Shown: positions 8,730 to 15,719 of the stretch, piece after piece | How the letters are laid out: the number at the start of each line of letters is the position of its first letter | How positions within the stretch are numbered: the stretch's first letter is position 1 | From: JAGWBD01 sp965223965 | GTDB lineage: Bacteria > Chloroflexota > Anaerolineae > Aggregatilineales > Phototrophicaceae | DNA: 64,000 nt | Direction of reading: 5' to 3' | NCBI GenBank assembly: GCA_965223965.1 | Contig: CBDCXX010000002.1 | Span: 62,001-126,000 of the forward strand | Translations under genes and position numbers: made by a program | The notes under the pieces: generated by a model | Databases searched by the model: none | What the model was told of the DNA's origin: nothing | Seen by the model: the letters and a program-made list of their open reading frames with translations, nothing else

Positions 8730-10073
8730 TCAGCCGCCCGGGCAGATGCTTTCGCAGGGCACGCCGTCGCTGTCTGAGTCTCGACGTGAGCAGCCGCACT
8801 GGTTCAACTGGAAACGGGCTTCTGCGCAGGAGGCCATGGCGCCGCAGGTCTTTGAGCAGTTGCAACTGAACTGCGGGCCGGGCACGGTGGTCGGCGGTAC
8901 GCTGACCTGGGCTGGCTGTTGCTGCTGTTGCTGTGGCGCCGGTTGCTGCGAACGCGTTACCGGCTGCGGCGCCGGCGTGCTGGTCGGGCGCGGCCGGGTC
9001 TGGGAGAGCAGGGGCGCGTGGATGTAGACGGCGGCGTTGTTGTGCTTCACCGCTTGCCAGCTCGAATTGCCGCTGACTGAATCGCCAGTGACGCGCTGCA
9101 GCACATTGACCGCCGCGCCGCGCGCGAAGCTGGTGACCACGTTGCAGGTGGTGCGCGGGCAACTGCGCGCGTTGGCGCTGACCGACGCGATCACGTAGTA
9201 AGTGGTCGTCGCCTGATTGATGTTGACCGTTGGCGCGCTGCCGCTCGCAGGCGTGGAGGTTGGTACAGGCGTCGGCGTTGGCGTGACCATGCCCGCGAGT
9301 GATACGTGGACAAATACTTCAGCGTCCCCATGGCGGACCTTCAGCCAGCGCGTGTCGTCGCGCCAGGCCGCGCCCTCCACCTGCTCCATCACGTCCAGCG
9401 CTTGGCCACTGCTGAAGGTGGTGACGACGGCGCAGGTCGTGTCCGCGCAGGCGCGCGCGTTCACCGTGCCGCTGTGGGTGACGACCCAGACCGTTGCGGT
9501 CGGCTGATCCACAGTCGTATCCGCGGGAACAGTCACATCGCAGGTGGCGAGTACGCGGTCAAGCGCATTGGCTTCGCGCCGGTCGATGGTCAGGTTGTAG
9601 GCGCGGCGCACGGTGATGATCTGGTTTGCGAACCAGCAGCGATTCTGCGCGGGCATCCAGTCGGCCGCGTCCTTGGCCCGTTTCTGGTTGCGGTTCAAAC
9701 CGGGCGAAGCCAGGGTCAGGTTGCGCAGGTCGGAGGAGAACTGCCGCTTGATGGCGTTGCTGACAGCGCAGAGGCCGCTGTCGTGCGCTTCCGACACGGC
9801 GACGATGTGCTCAATATCCGTGTCAAATCGTGACTCAAAGCACTCGTTGGTATAGGGGCTGCAGATGTTGCCGCCCTCGCGCGCGATGATGGCCAGCTCG
9901 ACGGACTGGGAGTAGGGGTAGTCATCGCGGTCGTAGAGAGCGCAGCGGTTCTCGGCCGCCACGCGAATGCCACGCCACTCCTCCTGTGCCAGTGAAGCGT
10001 TCGGCGTGCCCGTGACGTGCAGGACAGCAGCAGCCAGGGCGACCAGCAGCGTGGCATACAGAAAACGACTCAT
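8730..10073 (-). CDS. Secreted HNH-type nuclease with two SH3b domains and Excalibur-like tail
   Basis: A 447-residue protein. A signal peptide (about 1-29, ending near ASLAQ) precedes a DUF1524-like HNH nuclease domain with HIVAVSEAHDSG, SSDLRNLTL and KRAKDAADWMPAQNRCW. Two SH3b domains follow at about 195-255 and 285-350 and carry the same NAR-x-C-x-x-T-C motif as in its neighbours. After a Gln/Pro-rich linker the tail is Cys-rich (FSCNCSKTCGAMASC) and ends in an Excalibur-like SDSDGVPCESIC loop. The head is paralogous to that of 5699-7762, so the pair arose by duplication with exchange of the C-terminal module. Its ribosome site lies in a predicted hairpin (10080-10137). Confidence 0.82.
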   Translation of the reverse strand: MSRFLYATLLVALAAAVLHVTGTPNASLAQEEWRGIRVAAENRCALYDRDDYPYSQSVELAIIAREGGNICSPYTNECFESRFDTDIEHIVAVSEAHDSGLCAVSNAIKRQFSSDLRNLTLASPGLNRNQKRAKDAADWMPAQNRCWFANQIITVRRAYNLTIDRREANALDRVLATCDVTVPADTTVDQPTATVWVVTHSGTVNARACADTTCAVVTTFSSGQALDVMEQVEGAAWRDDTRWLKVRHGDAEVFVHVSLAGMVTPTPTPVPTSTPASGSAPTVNINQATTTYYVIASVSANARSCPRTTCNVVTSFARGAAVNVLQRVTGDSVSGNSSWQAVKHNNAAVYIHAPLLSQTRPRPTSTPAPQPVTRSQQPAPQQQQQQPAQVSVPPTTVPGPQFSCNCSKTCGAMASCAEARFQLNQCGCSRRDSDSDGVPCESICPGG

Positions 10074-10079
10074 GGATTA

Positions 10080-10137
10080 GCCTCCTCGCGAAGCAAAAAA
10101 ACGCCCGCTGGACGCGGTATCGGGGGTGCGAGGAGGC
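10080..10137 (-). promoter_or_regulatory. Leader hairpin that could mask the ribosome site of the nuclease gene
   Basis: On the minus strand GCCTCCTCGC (10137-10128) is perfectly complementary to GCGAGGAGGC (10089-10080), and the second arm contains the GAGGAGG Shine-Dalgarno site 7 bases before the ATG at 10073. Between the arms lies a small CCGC/GCGG stem followed by a run of seven T, which looks attenuator-like. Seen directly; the regulatory role is inference. Confidence 0.5.
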
Positions 10138-10500
10138 CACAATGATGAAACCACGCCCCGAAGGGCGACCTTAACACTGGGTCAAGGCAGGCGGCCAGTG
10201 TACATCAACACTGTGTTCTATGGCAGTCATGCATTTGGCCTGTGGTAGCGGTCACAGCGCAGCAGCCCTGGCGCGCGCCTGCTCAGCGCAATTTCGCTGA
10301 ATTACTGCCTGGATTCAGGTCTCCGCATCCATGGTTGCCATGCAGCCAGGCAGGTCAGGTACAGAGTAGGCGATTTTGGATCGATGCGAACAAAAGCGGG
10401 ACATAGTGTTAGCAAGCGCTTGTTGGTCAAGCAAGGGGCAACACCATCGCACGGCGACGGCGAAGCTGTCTCAATGCTGTGTAACGGGTTTGGGCTGGCC
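10138..10500. other. Intergenic region upstream of the nuclease gene and downstream of pucR-like gene
   Basis: About 360 bp with no supportable gene. It contains a short GCCC/GGGC hairpin near 10155-10170 and a perfect 10-bp palindrome CAAGCGCTTG at 10413-10422 that could be a regulator site. It presumably carries the promoter of the gene starting at 10073. Confidence 0.35.
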
Positions 10501-12099
10501 TTAGCCGAAGAGGCGTAGCTGTTTGAGCGCGAGCTGCAGGTTGAGCCGGGCGGCGGGCTCGCTGAGCGGGTCGCCGCAGATGCTGCGGATACGTTGCAGG
10601 CGATAGTTGAGCGTGCTCCGGTGGATGTGCAGCGCGCGAGCCGTGCGGGCGCCATTGCCGCCGGCGTCCAGCCAGGTCTCGAGCGTGCGGAACAGGTCCG
10701 CCTGTTCCTCCTGCTGCAGCTGGCGCAGCGCCTCCTGATGCGGGCTGTGCGCCAGTTCCTGGGGCCCGGCCTGCCACAACGTGAGCAGGTAGCCGAGGCC
10801 CGCGTATTCCGTCACCGGGGGTAGCTCCAGGCGGCGCGCGATCTGCAGCGCCTGCTGACACTGGCTGTAGGCGAGCGGCACGTTGGCGGCGTCGCGCTGC
10901 GGCGGGCTGATGCAGATGCGCAGGCCCCTGCCCAGGCGCAGACGGCGCAACTGCGCGCTGATGTCCTCATGCGGCCTGTCCGCCGGGGTCAGCAGCAGCA
11001 CCTGGCCGGCGAACTGGCCTACGACCGCCTGCCATGCTTCGCGCGCCGCCAGCTGATGGATGCGGCGCTGCACACGTAGCAGCTGCTGACGTTCCGGCGG
11101 CGCCACCAGCAAGAGGCGCCAGGGCGCGGCGAGGTCGATGCCGAAGCGCAGGGCCTGATCGGCCAGCAGGGCATTCTGTCCGTCGCCGCCCTCGATCAGG
11201 CGCGCGAAGAAACTGCCCTTCAATGACATCTCGGCGCCTTGCACGGCTTCCTGGTGCAACATCATCAGGGCGGCGATGGTGGCGCCGCTTTCGATGGCCA
11301 TGTGGTCGATGTCGGTCAGCGGGCGGTCGTCGGCGATGATCCAGACGTAGCCGTAGATGTCGCCATGGACGACGACGGGCGCGAGGATACGCTCCATCTC
11401 GAGGCCGACTGCGGGCAGCGCCGGCAGCGCCAGCGGGCGCAGCGTGCTGCGGATGGTGGCCAGGTCGCCGCGTTCGCGCAGGGCGCGCACGAGGCGCGGG
11501 TCGGTGCGCCCTTCGCGCAGGGTGTAGCGGCGCGCCTCGTCGAAAATGCTGATGTTGGCGCTGGCGAGCGCCTCGAAGCGCTCGTTCTCGATGCTGACCG
11601 ACTGATCGATGAGGCCGGCGAGGGTGTTGGCCAGCTGCTGCAGGTCACCGCCATCCAGCACCAGCTGCGTCAGCACGCGCTGGATGTTAAGCGCGCGCTC
11701 CAGCAGCGCCATGTGCTGCTGGGCGATGAGTTCGTTGGCGCTGCGGGTGATATCAACGAAGCGCAGGCGCGAGGGCAACTCGATGAGCGGGAAGCAGTGA
11801 TGCTCCGCGGCTGCGCGCAAGGCCTCGGGCGCGCAGTCGATGGTGCTGCCGACGGCCAGGCCCATGCCGGCCACGCCCTTGTCCACGAGGGCCTTCAGCC
11901 AGGCGCGTTGAGCGTCAGCGTCGGCCGGCAGGTTGATGGCGGTGGTCAGGATGAGCTCGCCGCCGTTGAGCCAGTTGGCGGCATCCGGCACGCTGACCGG
12001 GTGCACCTGGCGGATGGGACGGTGGCTGCCCGCCGCGCCGGCGACCAGTCTGGCGCCAGCGAAGGCCGGCAATTGCAAGGCGTCAGCTACCGTGAGCAC
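10501..12099 (-). CDS. PucR family transcriptional regulator
   Basis: A 532-residue protein with the three-part architecture of PucR regulators: N-terminal PucR domain from residue 2 (LTVADALQLPAFAGARLVAG through about 125), a central GGDEF-like CdaR region (about 300-420) and a C-terminal helix-turn-helix of the HTH_30 type (ARALHIHRSTLNYRLQRI, about 485-505). The start is a GTG at 12099, where the PucR domain begins at once. Such proteins activate purine, nicotinate or other nitrogen-catabolism operons. The NicX-like cluster 6 kb away is a plausible but unproven target. It follows the YceD gene on the same strand after 47 bp. Confidence 0.9.
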   Translation of the reverse strand: MLTVADALQLPAFAGARLVAGAAGSHRPIRQVHPVSVPDAANWLNGGELILTTAINLPADADAQRAWLKALVDKGVAGMGLAVGSTIDCAPEALRAAAEHHCFPLIELPSRLRFVDITRSANELIAQQHMALLERALNIQRVLTQLVLDGGDLQQLANTLAGLIDQSVSIENERFEALASANISIFDEARRYTLREGRTDPRLVRALRERGDLATIRSTLRPLALPALPAVGLEMERILAPVVVHGDIYGYVWIIADDRPLTDIDHMAIESGATIAALMMLHQEAVQGAEMSLKGSFFARLIEGGDGQNALLADQALRFGIDLAAPWRLLLVAPPERQQLLRVQRRIHQLAAREAWQAVVGQFAGQVLLLTPADRPHEDISAQLRRLRLGRGLRICISPPQRDAANVPLAYSQCQQALQIARRLELPPVTEYAGLGYLLTLWQAGPQELAHSPHQEALRQLQQEEQADLFRTLETWLDAGGNGARTARALHIHRSTLNYRLQRIRSICGDPLSEPAARLNLQLALKQLRLFG

Positions 12100-12146
12100 G
12101 GGCGCTCAGGACCATATGGTGGTTATGGAGTTGGGGCCGGCATGGC

Positions 12147-12704
12147 TCATGGTTCGCGATCCGCGCCGGGCGCTGCGGAAGGGGCCCGCTCCAGCAGTTG
12201 ACGCAGGGCTGCCATGCGCGGGTCCAGGTCCTCGTTGTCGCAGTTACAGTCCGTCTGGTTGCGGTTGGCACCACAGTCGAGACAGAGGCCGCGGCAATCT
12301 GCCTTGCAGAGCAGGCCCTGCTCGCTGGCGATGAGCACCTCGGCGCGCAGCAGCGGCGCCAGGTCGAGCATGCCGTCCTCGCCAATGCTGAACTCCACGC
12401 TGGTGGCGACCGGGTAGCTGTAGAGTTCCTCCAGCTGCAGCGAAAGTTGCGCCATGGTCGGCGTCAGACAGCGGTCGCAATCGCTGCTCAGGCCGGCCTG
12501 CAACTGCCCCTGGAGCAACACGCCTTCGCGCGTGCGGCTGAGGCGAAAGGGGCCGCGCAGGTATTCCAGCGCCAGGTCTGGGGCGACGCGCAGGGCAGGA
12601 AGGTCCAGCGTCGCGTCCTGGCTGTAGCCGGGCCCGGCGCCGGTGATGTCACCGACGTTGAGCCGTAACACGCGTTTGTTGAGGAAGTGTGTCGATGCGC
12701 TCAT
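12147..12704 (-). CDS. yceD: YceD/DUF177 family protein
   Basis: A 185-residue protein of the DUF177/YceD family, usually encoded beside ribosomal protein L32 (rpmF) and linked to large-subunit rRNA metabolism. Family hallmarks are the pair of cysteines in SDCDRCLTP and the C-terminal CKADCRGLCLDCGANRN zinc-ribbon-like segment. The start at 12704 is chosen because a TTGACA-N18-TATCAT promoter (12738-12767) lies inside any longer N-terminal extension. rpmF is not found immediately downstream; the next gene is the PucR regulator. No obvious Shine-Dalgarno site precedes the ATG. Confidence 0.85.
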   Translation of the reverse strand: MSASTHFLNKRVLRLNVGDITGAGPGYSQDATLDLPALRVAPDLALEYLRGPFRLSRTREGVLLQGQLQAGLSSDCDRCLTPTMAQLSLQLEELYSYPVATSVEFSIGEDGMLDLAPLLRAEVLIASEQGLLCKADCRGLCLDCGANRNQTDCNCDNEDLDPRMAALRQLLERAPSAAPGADREP

Positions 12705-12737
12705 GGGAATTGTTGTCACAGGATCGGCTGTGTTGTG

Positions 12738-12767
12738 ATGATAGGAGAGAGTCGCGCGCACTGTCAA
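12738..12767 (-). promoter_or_regulatory. Sigma-70-type promoter for yceD
   Basis: On the minus strand TTGACA (12767-12762) and TATCAT (12743-12738) are separated by 18 bases. The -35 box overlaps the stop codon of the glycosyltransferase gene, so yceD has its own promoter inside the end of its upstream neighbour. Confidence 0.6.
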
Positions 12768-13915
12768 GCGCGCGGCGCCGCCAGCACCCGGTCGAGCGTA
12801 GTTTCAAAATGACGCGCGCAGGCGGCAGCAGTGAAGTTGCGCAGGACGTGTTTGCGGCCGGCGGCGCCCATGCGCTGGCGCAGGGCCGGATCGCGCAGCA
12901 GCTGCAGCACGCGCTCGGCGAGGGCGGCCGGGTCGCCTGGTGGGACGAGAAAGCCGGTCTCGCCATCCAGCACGGTTTCAGACGGGCCGCCGCGGTTGGT
13001 GCTGACCACCGGCCGGGCGCTGGCCATGGCCTCCAGATTGACCATCCCGAAGCTTTCGAAGTGCGAACTGCAGACGACAACGTCGGCGGCTGCAAGGATG
13101 CGCTCGCTGTCCGCGCGGAAGCCGAGATAGCGCAGGCGCTCGCGCAGCAACGGGTCGGCGTGCGCGCTTTTCAGGATGCGTTCGCGATAGCGCACGTCGG
13201 CGCGCGTGTGCGGATTGTCGCCGGCGACAAGGAAGCGCGCCTCTGGCAGGGCCTGGGCGACGCGACGCGCCATAACCTGGAAGATGTCGTGCCCCTTCAC
13301 GTTCTGGAAGCGCGCGAGCAGGACGACCAGCGGCGTCTCGGGCGCGAGCTCCAGATCGCTGCGCAGCAGCGCGACATCCGCACGCGGTCGAAAGCGCTCG
13401 CAGTCCACGCCGAGGTAGAGCAATTCGATTTCCTGTGACGGCATGAAGGGTGGCTGGCCGAGAAAGCCGTCGCGGATCGCGCGCGACGAGGCGAAGGTAG
13501 CCGCCGGGCGCCGGAAGAAACTGTGCTGCCAGGGACGCGGCCGGAACCACCAGCCCGAGCAGGTCCACAGGACCGGGACGTTGACGCGCTCGGCCGCTGG
13601 CAGCAGCAGGGGCAGGCTGTGATACTCGCAGTGCGCCGCTACAAAGTTCGCCGAGCGCAGCACGCGTTCCATGCGCCGCGAGCCAGGCAGCCGCGCCCAC
13701 AGCGATGGCAGGAAGTAGACGTTGGCGCCGCGCCAGGGCGCGACGTGTACTGGCCAGCCCTGTGCCTCCCAGGCAGCGCTGAGCTGGCCCGCGCCCGGCA
13801 CCAGCAGATGCGGCCGCCAGCGCGCCGTGTCGAGCTGCTGCGCCAGCGCGAGCAAGGTGGTCTCGCCGCCGCCGAGGTCCCTGTAGCTACTGACGAAGAG
13901 CAGATCGCGGGGCAT
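12764..13915 (-). CDS. Family 4 glycosyltransferase
   Basis: A 383-residue GT-B fold glycosyltransferase. The N-terminal donor/acceptor domain opens with RDLLFVSSYRDLGGGETTLL, a typical GT4 glycine-rich loop. The C-terminal domain has LLARFQNVKGHDIF, then YLGFRADSERILAAADVVV, and the E-x7-E motif in HFESFGMVNLEAMASARPVV followed by GGPSETVLDGETGFLVPPGD. The start is placed at MPRDLL (13915); in-frame ATGs at 13924 and 13927 are possible and none has a strong ribosome site. It is divergent from the small gene at 14024. Likely makes a cell-surface glycan or glycolipid; acceptor unknown. Confidence 0.85.
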   Translation of the reverse strand: MPRDLLFVSSYRDLGGGETTLLALAQQLDTARWRPHLLVPGAGQLSAAWEAQGWPVHVAPWRGANVYFLPSLWARLPGSRRMERVLRSANFVAAHCEYHSLPLLLPAAERVNVPVLWTCSGWWFRPRPWQHSFFRRPAATFASSRAIRDGFLGQPPFMPSQEIELLYLGVDCERFRPRADVALLRSDLELAPETPLVVLLARFQNVKGHDIFQVMARRVAQALPEARFLVAGDNPHTRADVRYRERILKSAHADPLLRERLRYLGFRADSERILAAADVVVCSSHFESFGMVNLEAMASARPVVSTNRGGPSETVLDGETGFLVPPGDPAALAERVLQLLRDPALRQRMGAAGRKHVLRNFTAAACARHFETTLDRVLAAPRA

Positions 13916-14023
13916 GGGCTGCATCATTGCATGGAAGCTGGCGGCAATTATGCGGGCTGGCAACGCTGAATGCGAACTGGCGTCTGATGTTGTGGCGAAT
14001 GCTGCTGTGCTATACTGGCGCGC

Positions 14024-14257
14024 ATGACCGGGCAGGACTGGATACGCGAGTTGCAAGCGCGCGGTCTGGGTGGCCCGCTGCGGCTTCTGCTGGACGTCAT
14101 CGAGCCGTTGGGCGTTCCAGGGGCGCAGTTGCTGTGGGTCGCGCAGCCACTATTTGGCCTGTTCGGCGCGGCAGCGGTGGCAGGACGCCTGGCCGCGTTG
14201 TTGCAGGAACCGGACGGCATCGCGCGCCTGCGCGAAATGCTGGAAAGCGACTGCTGA
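14024..14257 (+). CDS. Small hypothetical membrane-associated protein
   Basis: A 77-residue protein I do not recognise. It is amphipathic to hydrophobic, with one likely membrane segment near residues 33-60 (LLWVAQPLFGLFGAAAVAGRL) followed by an acidic C-terminus. Its TGA overlaps the ATG of the DUF6754 gene (TGATG), which indicates translational coupling and supports it as a real gene. It opens a four-gene membrane cluster. Confidence 0.6.
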   Translation: MTGQDWIRELQARGLGGPLRLLLDVIEPLGVPGAQLLWVAQPLFGLFGAAAVAGRLAALLQEPDGIARLREMLESDC

Positions 14258-15036
14258 TGGCCTTGCTCGAACCCCTGCTGATCTGGCTGGAACAAAACGG
14301 CAGTCTGGTTCTGCCCCTGCTGGTCGCGCTCGGCTTTGGCATGTCATCATTTGCTGTCAGCCGCCGCGGCGCGCGCAGCCTGCGCCTCATTGCCGCCTGG
14401 GAGGCCTTGCCCTACATGCTGGAGGAGAGCGCCGGGCAGGGGCGTCCGGTGCATCTGTCTACTGGCGGCGCCGGTTTGCAGGGCAGCGATACCCTGCTGG
14501 CGCTGGCGGGCGCGGAAGCCGTTTACCAGGCTGCGCGCCAGGCGCAGGGTCCGGTCATCCTGACCACCAGCGCCACCACGATGATCCCGCTCGGCTACGA
14601 AACCTTGCGTCGGGCCCAACGGGCGCGCGGTTTCGCCGGAAGCATGTTGCCCGGCACCCTGCGCTGGTTCCCGGACGGGCCGCGCTCGCTGGCCTGGGCC
14701 GGCGCGACGAGTGTGCTGATGGGCAGTGAGAATGTCGGCACCAACCTGCTGGTTGGCGCGTTCGGACCAGAGCTGGCGCTGGTCAGCCAGGCGGCCGCGC
14801 GGCACGGCCAGCATTTTCTGGCCGCCAGCGACCAGCTGGATGGCCAGGCGGTGGCCTGGGCGACCGGCACCGAACCCCTCATCGGCGAGGAAATCTTCTT
14901 CGCCGGCGCTTACCTGAACCCGACGCCGGGCAACCAGGCGGCGCTGGTCATGCAGGACACGCTGCGCTGGCTGCTGATTGCGGCGCTGGTCGCGCTGGCG
15001 TTCCTCGCCTACACAGAAGGGGCCAGCCCGGCATGA
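14257..15036 (+). CDS. DUF6754 domain membrane protein
   Basis: A 259-residue protein that I assign to DUF6754, a family I know mainly from Chloroflexota. A membrane segment lies at about 10-30 and another at about 238-256, with a soluble middle part between them containing short repeated Gly/Ala motifs (LSTGGAGLQGSDTLLALAG, TTSATTMIPLGYETL). Function is unknown. Both ends overlap neighbours by 4 bases (TGATG and ATGA junctions), so the cluster is one translationally coupled operon. Confidence 0.7.
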   Translation: MALLEPLLIWLEQNGSLVLPLLVALGFGMSSFAVSRRGARSLRLIAAWEALPYMLEESAGQGRPVHLSTGGAGLQGSDTLLALAGAEAVYQAARQAQGPVILTTSATTMIPLGYETLRRAQRARGFAGSMLPGTLRWFPDGPRSLAWAGATSVLMGSENVGTNLLVGAFGPELALVSQAAARHGQHFLAASDQLDGQAVAWATGTEPLIGEEIFFAGAYLNPTPGNQAALVMQDTLRWLLIAALVALAFLAYTEGASPA

Positions 15037-15719
15037 CGCGCGGCTTCTTCACAATGATCGCGGTGCTGGTCGCGCTGGCCACCGCGCTGCTCACGCTGAC
15101 CGGCCTGTTGCTGGAACAGCAGCCGCTGGTGCTCGGCGGCGCGCTGGCAACCTGGGAGCCGCTCATCCTTGAGTGGAGCGCCACGCTGCTGCAAGTATTC
15201 TCGATCAGCGTCGCCGTGACCATCATCATCGGAATCTTCAATCTCTTGCTGGTGCATTCGCGGCGCGCCGGTCGGCGCGAAGCGGGCTGCGGCTACAGCT
15301 TCATCCTTTTCCTCAGCGCTGCGACAGTCATCGCGCTGACCTACCTGGAGCGCGAGAATCTGATCAGCACCGGGGCGGAATGGCGCGACCTGTTGCTGGA
15401 GCAGGTGCAGGTCACGGTCGAATCCTCGCTGGCCGGGCTATTACTGTTCGCGCTGGTGTATGGCGCCTCGCGCGTGATGTCCCTGCGCACCAGCGGCTGG
15501 GGCGCGCTCTTCGTGGGCACCGTGCTGGTTGTGCTGGCGGCTTCGTTGCCGCTGCCGCTACTGGCGGTGCTGATCCCGGTGCGCGACTGGCTGCTGGCGG
15601 TGCCGGTCAATGCGGGCGCGCGCGGCATCCTGCTGGGCATCGCGCTGGCCACCATCGTTGCCGGCGCCCGCGTCCTCATCGGTCAGGATCGCAGCCTGCG
15701 GGGCGAGCGCGATGACTGA
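15033..15719 (+). CDS. Polytopic membrane protein of unknown function
   Basis: A 228-residue protein with about six predicted membrane segments (near 5-28, 52-72, 86-102, 130-150, 160-185 and 193-213). I recognise no catalytic motif. It overlaps the DUF6754 gene by 4 bases and the fibronectin-III gene by 8 bases, so the three are made together and may form one membrane complex (inference). Confidence 0.65.
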   Translation: MTRGFFTMIAVLVALATALLTLTGLLLEQQPLVLGGALATWEPLILEWSATLLQVFSISVAVTIIIGIFNLLLVHSRRAGRREAGCGYSFILFLSAATVIALTYLERENLISTGAEWRDLLLEQVQVTVESSLAGLLLFALVYGASRVMSLRTSGWGALFVGTVLVVLAASLPLPLLAVLIPVRDWLLAVPVNAGARGILLGIALATIVAGARVLIGQDRSLRGERDD

